Below, piece by piece: positions 8,520 to 19,790 of a DNA stretch of 64,000 nt. Position 1 is the stretch's first letter; the number at the start of each line of letters is the position of its first letter. The DNA lies in assembly GCF_037126465.1 (NCBI RefSeq), contig NC_088204.1, positions 16,560,804 to 16,624,803 of the forward strand. The letters run 5' to 3'. This DNA is from Ornithodoros turicata. Lineage: Eukaryota; Arthropoda; Arachnida; Ixodida; Argasidae. The notes under the pieces were generated by a model. That model did no database searches and was not told where the DNA came from. It saw only the letters and a program-made list of their open reading frames with translations. Position numbers and translations under genes: made by a program.

Positions 8520-10940
8520 GTCTGCAGTTCGTCATGTCCAACAGTGATAAAAAGCTCACGAAAGAGGTCACGAAAAGTTGCTGCAAGTCACAGGATATCA
8601 ATAACGCTACCTTTTTAATGAGTGGAACTCAACTTAGCTCCAATCATTAAAAGGATTTTGATTAACTTTGATGGGAGCCAGGAACACTAATTAAATTATA
8701 TTAAACTTGTAGTTCGTTCTTGTCTTCCTTTTTTCAAATATTTTTTGCCTTTGTGAATAAGCACTCTGACGTTGAAGATATGAACTATTTGGTCCACGTA
8801 CCAGAGAGATTGATAAATTGAAGGCAGAAAAGGATATATGACGGGAAGTCAAAAAGTCTCAAGTCCACAACGGTAAGAGGAGTAACCAAGTCTCTTCTGT
8901 CATTGACAAATATAATTTCGCTCCATCGTATTAGACATGCGCGGAAACTTGGTATGGGAACCAAGTGCACCTCGCAAAATAACACTGTTCACATCATACC
9001 TACCGTTGACATTCACCTCTCTCATAAAATAGCAGCCACATATTCCCCTACCGCAACCGAACATCAAACTATTGCGTGTATACCGACCTACTTACATGTA
9101 TATTCCCCGATTGTATTGTTTCCCCGCACACGTTCACACGTGCTAAATACTATTATCTCTCGATAAAGCACAATGGCAAAACAAACTGCGGCGAGCCAAT
9201 GATTGGAAAGACAATCGTTAGCTCTTGTTTATAGGCCCTGCGTCTTTGTATTCACCACAGCTGAACGACCGAGTATGTGCCGAGATCGGTTTCTCACGGC
9301 AGACCGTGTGACGGTGTACAACCGCAAGTGACCGCATCGCATGTACCAAGTTCTGAACGTTGGGCTATTGAATCTGAGACTACATGAATATCCCCATCCC
9401 TTATAGGCTGTGGGGAGCTTGCACGGGGATCGTGTAGGGTGTTTAGTATCCAGCCTGATCAATGCAGACTTTAAAGAATCCGAATGTTAACTTCACGTTC
9501 ACAACTGCCGCCTCTATATCCCTCTAACGCAACACATTCGGAACCAAGAGATGGTTATGTTTGTTGATTGTGAAGTGTATACTGAGGGCCATTGCTGTAC
9601 TTGGTCAACGACTTGTGACCTATGATCTCATTAATTGGACTCATATTAGTCATGTGATTAGTTGGCCCATTTGTTGTTGTTGTTGTTTTGTGTTATGTGT
9701 CTTGGACATCCTGTGTTGCATTTGTTTCGCTTTTTCCGTTGGGTTTTTGCGTTGTTCTTCCACTTCCTCTTTGATTTACGGATCCTGGAGTAGCTAGCTA
9801 GATTCACATCTCCATTCTTTTTCAATCAATCAATCTACCTGTAACTCACATAAACAACAACAAATACATGCGGTGACGATGAGTGAGAAAATTTGCCACT
9901 TAGTTTGTGACTCACTTATTATGCGATATGAAATTAGGTCGTGGATGTATAATGATACTTCATCCAAGTTCTTGGCATGACAAAGCCCTCATGGCAAGAT
10001 AATGTCAATGGACCAAGACATCGAAGTCCCAACATGATTCCAGTTCCACTAAAGGGTGTAAAGGAAACCTGTGTTCCTTAGAAATTCCAGGAAGCAAAGC
10101 ACGCGGTTTGACGGTGCCGTACGACACTGGGCCAGGGAGGTAACACCGACGACCACGTGAGCGGTGCCTCAGCGATGTGTCGCAGCGCCTCTCTTGCGTC
10201 AAGTTTAGAAATGCTAGCCGTTGCGTAATTAGCCGGCTGTCCCAAGTTGAAGCTGTATGGCATATATACTTGAAGCCATTCTACATTGCGTGTTGTATGT
10301 ATGTATTGTTCTATTCTTAATGAACAAAACCTTCGAAGTTCAGCTTGGTGTGTGACCATTGCGAAACGCGACCTGATTAATTGACTGATTGAAAATAAAA
10401 AATATGGAGATATGGACGGAGAGAGGCTACTTCGGAACACGTAATCAGAAAAGAATTGAGGAAAACAGAACAAACTCAAACCGAAAATGTCCAAGGGACA
10501 TAACAAAGAACAAGCAGAGTCCAGTTAATGAATGAGACCAGTAAACGAGACAATAGTTCCAACGACTGTAGACCAAATACACCAATGGCCCTCAACGCGC
10601 TGCACAATGTACCCCGTCCTTAGGACAGCCGAGAAACACGGAGACTTCAGAGGGTGTTTTCAAAAATTTCATAACTGCGTGTATGGCTGGTACTTGGTGA
10701 CCCATTCAAACTTGATTAGATGTAAGTCATGGTTACTTCTTTAACAGGCTAGTTGGCAACCTTGTGTTCTCTAGTTATCAATAGGTGTAATTGTCCTCAC
10801 CGAAATAAAACGACACGGCGCCATGAGATTTGCTGCATATTTACTGATATGTACCCTTTCTCATGTAACCAGAAGTTGCCGGGTCCGGGGGAAGCATTAT
10901 TCGAAATGGAAGCGAGATATCCCAAGCAGCACAATTAAAC
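8520..10940. other. Non-coding with dispersed repeats
   Basis: No gene is seen. A (TTG)n-led block at 9672-9815 resembles 15263-15352. A block at 9870-10020 (GACGATGAGTGAGAAAATTTG) resembles 23760-23955, and both copies follow an ACAAC-rich run. A half-MITE end (CCCAAGCAGCACAA) lies at 10921-10934. Confidence 0.45.
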
Positions 10941-11232
10941 GCTCCGAGATCGAACAGTGTCGGCACGTTGCGGAGAAACGATGAACTACCATAGTGTGGA
11001 TAGCTTCCTCGCGTCGTCTGCTTTTACACGTTTATTCCGCGTTCAGTACAGTAGGTGGAGCATTGGGGAACCGAACAGTATCGTACCATCGCGGCACAAG
11101 CGATCTTCCGGTGAATATACACAAGAATTACGGAAAACAACCACCAACTCCGAACATCGGCCAGCGTATTATCCACACTAGAAAGGTGACGATGTCTCCC
11201 CCTATAGGTCGATATCGCAGCGAATATACTGA
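10941..11232 (-). repeat. Dispersed repeat B, copy 2
   Basis: The reverse complement of this block matches 421-694. It keeps the AATAAA (TTTATT at 11031-11036) and the GCAGACGAC motif (11013-11021 on this strand). It abuts the half-MITE end at 10921. Confidence 0.6.
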
Positions 11233-12759
11233 AAAGTTGACGTCCATGGGGGTGGCAGACAAGTGTCTTATCAGGTGATCTATAGCGCAGTGCTCCCCTC
11301 GAAGGAAACAACCTTGATCTAGCTACTCGTCCGTTCCTTTGTACTCTCACTTTCAGTATATGTATTGAACTGATTGGGACGTCCCTCTAGCATATTTGCG
11401 CACGCGCTGGCGCACAGTGCCATCCCGTAACAGGGTGGTTACGCAATGATTTGTAATTGACACTAGGTCAACAGTTATCGACGCTGCGCATCGAGGACGA
11501 CGGAAACGGAAGACGCATTAAAAGGGCACCACCAAACACCAACACCATCGAGAAGAGAAATCGCCTAATTTTTAACGTAAACGAAACAGACGTGGGTATT
11601 CCGCGGTCACACCAAAAAGGCGGTGACTTAATTGCGTCTCCACCTACCGTGTCCCGCAAGGCGTGGGTACATCTGGCGCCTATTAATCGTTATGCAATGA
11701 GTACCCACTATTATTTTTTATTATGTTTGCATTTTCATGAGTTCTGTAGTAAACATACGTACTTCCGCAAGGAATAGCCGTGCGACTCGAGGCAACACGA
11801 GTGACATTATCGGCAAGATATGATTCACGCCGCAATACTGGTTGCTAAATCATGATATAGTCATAGTGTAGATCACCAATGTCGATCAATAAACGGATAC
11901 AGCAAAGAAAATCACGCTTTCAGGTGAGGTATTCCAGATCTAGAAGCACTGAAAGCTAAGCCTAAAAAACGGCAGACGCCACAAAGACGACCAGCGTCGC
12001 ACAGACCGGTAACAAAGTCGAGCGTACTCACCACTACGACGTCTACCATGGTGAAACCGGAGTGAGAAAACGCGATTTAGCACTTATATGAACGCTTGAA
12101 ACACCAGATGATGCACTTGTGGTTGAGAACACAGCAGTACGCAAGGACAAGGAGGAACAGCTGTGAGCCGAAAGACTTTCAAAGCCTCGTCGTCGTGGGC
12201 AGACCACGGGGGAATACGATGAGCTTGTCAGTGGGAGACCAACAGAGCTCGCCAAGGTCTTGCGAAGGTTCCAAGCCTTTCATGGACAGGTTGTTTGACA
12301 GGCGGGGAAAGTTGTGGGAAAGGGTTTGTTTCGGTATTCGGCAGGTGATTATTCACTGGCAGACGTAGTATCTGTATATGTGTGTGTGTGTGTGTATTTA
12401 TAGGGTGCAGCTTCTTCGTCAGTGTTTGTGCGCGAAGGTGTAATGACAGGATGTTTTTCATGGGAGCTGTGGGCGTTGCGAAGTGATAAAATATGTGAGA
12501 AGGGAGGAAGGGGAATGAGGAGAAGGAGGAGAAAATATGTTTGTGCACAGAAAAATTCAATTAGAAAATGCGCGCCACCAGTTTGCCCGGCTCTTGCGCC
12601 TTCCTGATACGGATGGACTGCGAACTGTTTATGTCCACGATAACTGTGTACGTTGTGAATAAATTATATACCGATCGATTATCTCTTCTAAGTAACGGTA
12701 GAGAACTTTTATGATTGGTAATACGATAATTCGGAGTGTTAAGTCGCGAGACAACTCTG
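11233..12759. other. Non-coding
   Basis: Nothing gene-like is seen. A (TG)n run lies at about 12380-12394, and a purine-rich stretch at 12490-12535. Confidence 0.35.
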
Positions 12760-12766
12760 ATCATAT

Positions 12767-12960
12767 GAGCATCGACAGACTGACCACCGTGGCGTCCCCA
12801 GTGGTCAGTCTGTCGATTAATTTTGCCCCTCGTGGAAGACGGCGTGTCTAAGCAACCTGTACCCTGCCACCAAGTTGATGGCGTTCTCGACCGGATTCGA
12901 ACCCGGAACCTTGGGATCAGTATAGGCGGACACGCTATACCTGCTGATCCACAGAGGCCT
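12767..12960 (-). mobile_element. tRNA-derived SINE, third family
   Basis: On the minus strand a tRNA-like head (GGCCTCTGTGGATCAGCAGG) is followed by an intact box B (GGGTTCGAATCC) and a body containing 'AACTTGGTGGCAGGGTACA'. A decayed copy lies at 19660-19790. At its left end an inverted pair, ATCGACAGACTGACCAC and its complement, spans 12771-12817. Confidence 0.65.
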
Positions 12961-14293
12961 GTTCGACTGGCATTCGCTGAAAGGAAAATACCTGTTTCCA
13001 AAAGGCGATTAATAACCCTGTCACACGGGCAGTGATCGTTGAATCCAATGGCCATTAAAGTCTCCAATGGGACTTGCATATACTTGAAGCCCCACCCACG
13101 TTTCGAGGTGTCTGGCCAATTACGGGTAGAAATACAGTTCAGTATTACTACAGGCCATGGGGGGGGGGGGGGGGATTTATTGGCAGAAAAAAAAAAGGAA
13201 AGAAAAGGGAAAAGGTCGGCTATGCAGCACCCCGGCTTGATATTCCCTAAACAAAAAGAGTAAAATAACAGGCCATATGGCTGCTGCAGCAAGGTTTGCA
13301 CTGCGCCATTTCGGGCCCAAGCGGCAACGAATCCAACAATAGGTAGTTTCATTAGCGGGTTTTGCATGGTGTTTCAAGCGGCATGGCACCAAGGAAAGCT
13401 ACCAAACCAGCAGGGAATCCACAGAAAAAGCGCGGTGCATCTTGCCAAGCGCGAACAACTTGAGACCATGTAATTGAAAGTGCCGCCGCGTACTACTGCG
13501 CGTTGAATATTTTGGGGCGCTGACGTTGCTGCTCACTCGCGCCATCTGGCCCGCAGAAACAGGTCTATCCTTAGTTATATTTCGCCCCTATTTACTGGGT
13601 GCCACCATGCTGGGGAAACTTGATTGGTTCGGATTGAAACGGATGACACTAGCGACATACCAGAACTATGGATATTGCTTCCACTCTTATCAATGCCATC
13701 CGGATGGAGAGAGGCCTGTCGGGAAGACGCAGAACTGCAGAAACCGCTTTTTCGTACGCAGACGGCTACCGGTATGAATCACGTAACATAAGCAGATGGG
13801 ATCAGAAATAGATAGACATATATAAACAACATTCAACAAAAATGTGCAAAATTTTACGCAACAGTGGCGTCTTTCCTGCCATTTCCTTGAGATCGCGGTT
13901 CTCACTAGGCCTAACGTCAGCGACGAAACGCATTATAATATTGGCATTAATAATGATGGCATTAATGATTGGCATTAATAATTAATAATAATAATGAATG
14001 AAAGTAGAAGCTGGTTTTGCAGATGAATACATGAGGATATGTACTCGCAGGATGAAACTAAAGTAGTTTGTGAAAAAAAAAATTTTCACGCAATCCCCGC
14101 TTCGCCGTTCCAAACAGCACCTCCGTGATGAGGAAATTTTGGTGTCATGGCGGCCTCCATAGAAAACATCAATCAATGAAATGCGCCCAAGTTTGATTGA
14201 CAGGTCGAATCTCTTTTTAGGATCTTCCTAATGGCCAGACTCCCCTGCTCTGCATTGAACTGTAGGGTTCCTGTATTCTTCACAGGAACCCAA
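12961..14293. other. Non-coding
   Basis: Holds a poly-G/poly-A block (13159-13210) and AT-rich (ATTAATGATGGC)n-like sequence near 13930-13995. Long frames here have no protein-like features. Confidence 0.35.
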
Positions 14294-14416
14294 CATTGAA
14301 CATACGCGTAGCGCCACCAAGCGAGTAAGCTGTCAACCTGCCAAGGGAGCATTGGATCCAATGCTCTGACAAGTGCACACGTTACACGCTTGGTGGCGCT
14401 ACGCACATGTTCAATG
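14294..14416. mobile_element. Hairpin MITE
   Basis: The 30-bp inverted arms 14294-14323 and 14387-14416 (CATTGAACAT...CACCAAGCG) match at about 28 of 30 bases. The centre holds the palindrome GAGCATTGGATCCAATGCTC. No coding sequence. Confidence 0.65.
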
Positions 14417-14639
14417 GTCATTCCTTTCAATGATCATTGAAGACTGCCCCGAATTGAATACCTGCTGGTCATTTTCGTTTCCGTTCCCGGTTATGGAGGA
14501 AGGTAGTACGAGCTCCCGTTTTCGTTACCACTCTAATTTCGGTAACCTACAGTTTCCGTTACTGTTGGTAAAGTGCTGAATGCATGTAATGTGCATCGGT
14601 ATCTCAAACAATAATTGAAGTCGTTGAAGAGGAGTAGGA

Positions 14640-14815
14640 TGTTCCTCCGCAACAAACGATAGCCTCCCTGCCGTGACATCCGATCTCCCTGCCGTGACAC
14701 ACTCAGTCTGCTAATACGTGAAAATGATGACCGTAAAGCAGCTAATGCGAAAATGATCACCGCACCGTGAAGCAGCTAATGCGCGAAAATGATGACCGTA
14801 AAGCAGCAGACATAC
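14640..14815. repeat. Short tandem repeats
   Basis: A CCTGCCGTGACA block occurs twice (14667-14700). A unit of about 31-34 bp, GCTAATGCG-AAAATGATGACCG-AAGCA, then occurs three times (14711-14806). Confidence 0.6.
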
Positions 14816-15388
14816 AGTTTATGTTGATGACGTAGTAGTTTAACAGCTTGTTGTCTGTTAACCCAGTGTAACAAGTTAAAATGTGACAGATAACACTTAG
14901 TTGTTTTAATTTAGTTGTTTTTCTGCTCCGAACTGCAACTATGAAGACGCGCTGGCTGAGTATAGACGTCATGAACTGGAACCTAGTGCAACAGCAAAAT
15001 AATAGGTCAATGGTATATTTCGCACGCTATGGCACCAACTTAATGAATGCTGTGCTGCATCAGCAATAATAGACAGTTTATTAGCTGGCCCCTACTTTTT
15101 TGCTTGTTTGTGTTCTTTTCTGTCGCTTGGATATTTTTCAAATTTAAATTAATTTCAGAATGTAAGACTGTTAATACAATGTACATGAGGTGGAGCAAGA
15201 GGGAAGAAATCCCGAAATTCCGATGGCACACACACACACACACATACGATGATGAGATGAAGTCTTGGGGTTGCATTTGTTTTGTCGTACTTTCTCGTCT
15301 ATTTACGAGTTCTGGAGTAGCACATCACCATATTTATCTCTTTTGAATCAGCCTATCCATAATAGAAGCCAATCTCTCTCTTTTTTTA
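14816..15388. other. Non-coding
   Basis: Holds a (CA)n microsatellite at about 15226-15244 and a repeat shared with 9708-9815. Confidence 0.35.
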
Positions 15389-15665
15389 GAATCCGTGTTA
15401 GCGCCGCGAGGCAACTTTGCCTATGAGCGGCGTACAGACGTGGATATATGGAGAGAGGACAGCAGGAAGGAGTGGGGGACAGGGGGTTAGTAAGCGTCCT
15501 AGGCAGACTTCAGGGGGAACTGTGCTGATATTAGTCTGGAAAGTCTTCGGAAAACCCAGGGGAAACCTCAGACAGCACAGCTGGTGATAGGATTCGAACC
15601 CGTGTCACCTCCCAGTCTCGGCGTGGAAAGCGATTATCTTAACCACTATGCCACCGGAGCTGGTC
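15389..15665 (-). mobile_element. tRNA-derived SINE, head type b, near full length
   Basis: The minus strand reads ACCAGCTCCGGTGGCATAG at the head, box B GGGTTCGAATCC, the shared body, and ends GGCGCTAACACGG. It lies between T-rich tracts (TCTTTTTTT on both sides) that may be its target duplication. Head and body match 5666-5962. Confidence 0.85.
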
Positions 15666-17343
15666 TTTTTTTTTTTTAACTCGAAGAAATCCAAAGGGAC
15701 TAAACTACATACAGCACGTGCAATGTACGTACACTGTAAAATGTGAGAACCATTTCCACGGAGCAAGTTCCACAAAACGTGACAGAGGGGAGAGAAGAGC
15801 CCGCAGACAATAACTTCCTGCAGCGATACCTATCTCATATAGCCGCCCTATATACTCGAGCATTATCGCAACCAGCTGGTCCCAGATAGCCATCCAACCT
15901 CGGACACACAAGAAAACTTGAAACGTCGCTTCCGAATATCTACGGTCACCGTGTTCCGAATAAGGAGTCTCCGCGACTTGTCCTCCATGCAAATGAGCCG
16001 CCAAAAACGGTTTCACCGCTCGTAAACAATACCTGACGCCACGTAACAGGAATGCGGCCACGCAATATACATAAATGACATTTGCATAGACGGTCTTTGA
16101 CCTCGTACATAAAGGAGCACGACAGCCGATAGCGCCGTCGGCGTATACTTCACGGTCAGTCGGTCCTTCACAATGGGACCTACGTAACTTCCTATAACGA
16201 GTACAAATTTACCAGATCACGGAGGTGACATTTGCAATCTGAGGGAAAAAAAAAGAGTTGGAGAGACATAAAATACGTCATTGGATAGCGGAAGTGATTG
16301 GACGTTTGCGAAGAGCCGGTTCCCTGCATATAGGTTCCCTTGCAGTTAGGTACGATTGTTCTTGCGGGACAATGTGATGATACAGCAGGAACGTTAGGAA
16401 TTGCTGGAAGGCTGGAAAAGGAAAGATAGGGGGTGGAGTATAGGGCATTGTGTGGTTGCGACGCAGCGTACAAATGGAGCGTACGTGCTTGGGAAAATGC
16501 CTGCACAGTTTGCAGAAGCGCTATTCAGAGGCGGAGAGTGGTGAAGGCATAGCAGATTGAGCTGAGCAGTGGACATGGTAATGTCAGTGTTGATACAAGT
16601 AAATATACCTCTCAATACTCGATATTAGGACCAGAAAATGAATATGAGTAACTATTGGCCAACACAGAAGACACGTGATCAATTTGCTGCAGTCGTTGGT
16701 GACGATTTTATTTATTACTTTTTTTTTCGCCCTACGAAATAGTTGTGGATTACTACCACGTGAGCAGACTGCGTTGAAAGCCGAGCATTTGTATTGGTTT
16801 CTGACAGCGAATTAATTCTTCGTATATGCAGACAAGGAAATCGCACTTGAGCTTAGCACGAAAGCTGCCCCATGATGATATGACACTGTATACGCTTGGA
16901 ATTTCCCCGATACTCTAGACTTGCACGTATCTGCCGAAACTTCACTCAGTATAACATTTCCAAAATTTATATTCAACGCGGACCTTCGTGCTGTCCATTT
17001 GTGTGCAATGGAGCGTACGAAGACAGAATTTTATTTAGAAACAGTTTCCAAAGCCACTGTCACAAATATTCGTTATGATTACACATTGCCATTTCATACT
17101 ACAGAGTAGCCCGACGTGAACGTTATGCGTCAAATCACCAGGGTTATGTCACAAATTACGTCGGAATGTCAAAACCAAGCGTTTCACAGAAGCATTTTTA
17201 TGTGTCACTACTTGATTTGAAATTTCCTTCATTTCAAAGGATAACAAAGATTAAGTGCGCCGGACAGTCTTACCGAAAATCAGGGGCAGGAGCTGTGCAT
17301 GTATTCCTAGAAGCAATTATGTTTGGTGTACAAATAGTTTTTA
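15666..17343. other. Non-coding
   Basis: No gene recognised. Frames up to 118 codons occur but lack recognisable domains or splice context. Confidence 0.3.
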
Positions 17344-18130
17344 CTGAGGCACTGGAGTATACAGGGTGTTTTTATTCGTTACAGAACAGAATTCGTTACA
17401 GAATTTTTATTTAAAAACTGGCGGAAAAAAACATATGCCGTTTTTTGCAGTTGCCAGGCCAACATTCTCGCGAAGAAATTGTGTAACTACAACATCACCA
17501 TTTACCTGAATTTAATAATTAACACTTTAATTAGGGGATTTCGAGCAAAAGAGGTAACAGAACGGGAGATATTTCTCATTGAAAGCCATTCCATGTTTTA
17601 AAAAAAACCTTAAACGCGCACGTGTGTTGAAATATCCATCGCTGAATTTCGCTATGCAAATAAGCCGAAACAAGAACTACACACTTTTCGAGAAAGAGCG
17701 ACAGGCAATTCACGTGAGAGGGCCACGTGCTTCGGAGCGATGGAGCATCATTGGTGTCCGCTCTCCGACCCAGGTAAGGCGAAGGTCGCGTCATTTCTGC
17801 GCTCGGAAAGTGCGTACTTCTTGTTTCGGTTCATTTGCATAGCGAAATTCAGCGATGGATATTTCAACACAAGTGCTCGTTTAAGGGTTTTCAAACATGG
17901 AATGGCTTTCAACGAGAAATATGTCTCGTTCTGCTATCTCGCTTCTGAGCGAAATTCTCTAATTAAAGAATTAAATCGTGAATTTTAGGTAATTGGTGAT
18001 CTTTTAGGTACATGCTTTCTTCGAGAGAACGTTCGCCTGGCCATATAACTCAACTGCAAAAACGGCATCTATTGCGCTCCGCTAGCTTTTTTTTTTTTTT
18101 CATAACAAAATAACGAATAAAAAAACTATA
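17344..18130. mobile_element. Large inverted-repeat MITE, about 0.79 kb
   Basis: The left arm (about 17361-17683) and right arm (about 17815-18130) are inverted copies over roughly 300 bp, including 'GAAAGCCATTCCATGTTT' and 'CATCGCTGAATTTCGCTATG'. The centre is about 130 bp and unique. The ends begin near TACAGGGTGTTTTTATTCG. The RNA would fold into one long hairpin. A single-arm copy follows at 18372-18700. Confidence 0.75.
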
Positions 18131-18371
18131 ACCTGGAGCCAGCGACTATTTTGATCTAAGAGTTGCAGTTCATTGCAGTTACATATAGATACCAAATAAA
18201 AAATTTGATCATTGTATAATTTTCCAGGCCAACCTGAGAAACGAACAGCACGTTTACATCCCGTTTAGGTTTCCTGGTGACGTATACGCATGAACTACTG
18301 TACATTGCCGGAGGACATCACGAGTGCGTGCCACAGAGATGAGTGCGAGAAATTTGATATATCGTAAAACT

Positions 18372-18700
18372 GGGGAGGCACAGGAGTATACAAGGTGTCT
18401 TTGTTATTCGTTACAGAATTTTTATTTAAAAACTGGCGGAGCGAAATAGATGCAGTTTTTGCAGTTCAGTTATATGGCCAGGCCAACATTCTCTCAAAGA
18501 AAGCATGCATCTACAAGATCACCAATTACCTGAATTTAATTATTAACTCTTTAATTACAGGATTTCGGGCAAAAGAGATAGCAGAACGGGAGATATTCCT
18601 CGTTGAAAGCCATTCCATGTTTTAAAAAAAAAAACTTAAATGCGCACGTGTTGAAATATCCATCGCTGAATTTCGCTATGCAAATGAGCCGAAACAAGAA
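18372..18700 (+). mobile_element. Single-arm copy of the same MITE
   Basis: This repeats the left arm of 17344-18130, from 'GAGGCAC-GGAGTATAC' to 'GCCGAAACAAGAA', and stops where the unique centre would begin. Confidence 0.7.
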
Positions 18701-19659
18701 TAAAGAATTGTCTCAAAACGGTGACTCAATTTGCTTTGCAGAACAGGAACCGGTAGTTAATGACAGTAAAGCCATATCTAGAAAATTTAATTACATAGGT
18801 AATTGGCGTCGAATTTAATTGACATATTTTGTACGATGAACCTGAACGTAATAAGAAAGCACGCGGCAGCGTTTAACTTTCCTTTGATGCCGGACTGTCG
18901 CTTTGTAACATCGTCATTATCTATTTCTCGTTGTTGTTGTTTGTCACTCCTATTACGCAATCTACTGCGTTTTATGCTTCACGGGGAATGTCCACGCGTG
19001 ACGAGACATTTCCTAAAGACGTCACTGCTCTGTCTTGTCTGCAGGACGCGGAAGGAAAAGTGGAACTTCCAGGACGAAAATTCATTTAGCGGAGAGTAAG
19101 CTTGAAAAACGGTATACCCGGAAACGGAAAGTCGCGTGCAAAAACAGTTCCGCTTTCCCGAAAGCAGGTGACATTCGATGGTACGTTCTTCGCTTCCTCT
19201 CTTTGGGTACAGAACGCTGGACAAAACATTTGCTTTATGAACACAATTCGCCGGATACGATACGTTCTTAGGAAATTGATCGCACGTAATACATTTCGAC
19301 AACCGGGTCATTGGCTATACAGAGTTTACGATTTAAAAAAAAAATATGTGCATGAGTCCACGTTCAAAAGCAATTTTCCTTTCCGCTATTTCTGAGCGGT
19401 CTGTCTTCCGGTGTGGCGGATTCGAACCCAGAGAGAACGTATTTCTGACTCCATCTGGAACGTTTTATTGCTGCATGACTCGCATGTCCCTAGAGAGTTA
19501 CCACCGACTCATTTGCAAACACCAAATAACCCATGCAGAGTAGCAGGCAATCGTTTTCACTGATCAACCTCTCTACGTAGCCACCTACATATATATATAT
19601 GACAAGATAACTTTTTTTGATGCGGTGAAATCTAGCCACAGAGGAAACAGTGTTTCTTG
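18701..19659. other. Non-coding
   Basis: No gene recognised. A short (AT)n run lies just after it (19589-19599 region). Confidence 0.3.
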
Positions 19660-19790
19660 TCGAGGACGTCGTGTCCAATCAACTTGTACCACGTCACAAA
19701 ACTGCTGACGCCCTCGACAGTGCTCGAACACGCAACCTTGGAGCCACCAGGCGGACGAAAGCAGAACTAGGAGTCGATATGTGATCGTAG
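19660..19790 (-). mobile_element. Decayed SINE, third family
   Basis: The minus strand shares GTCCGCCT-GG-CCAAGGTT, a damaged box B (GTGTTCGAGCACT) and 'TGGTACAAGTTGATTGGACAC' type body sequence with 12767-12960. Confidence 0.5.

Noticed and set aside
12889..12960. Functional tRNA gene
   Set aside because: Box B is intact, but the segment is the head of a SINE with a second decayed copy at 19660-19790.
12561..13367. 268-codon minus-strand frame as a gene
   Set aside because: It overlaps a tRNA-derived SINE and poly-G/poly-A tracts, and has no recognisable domain.
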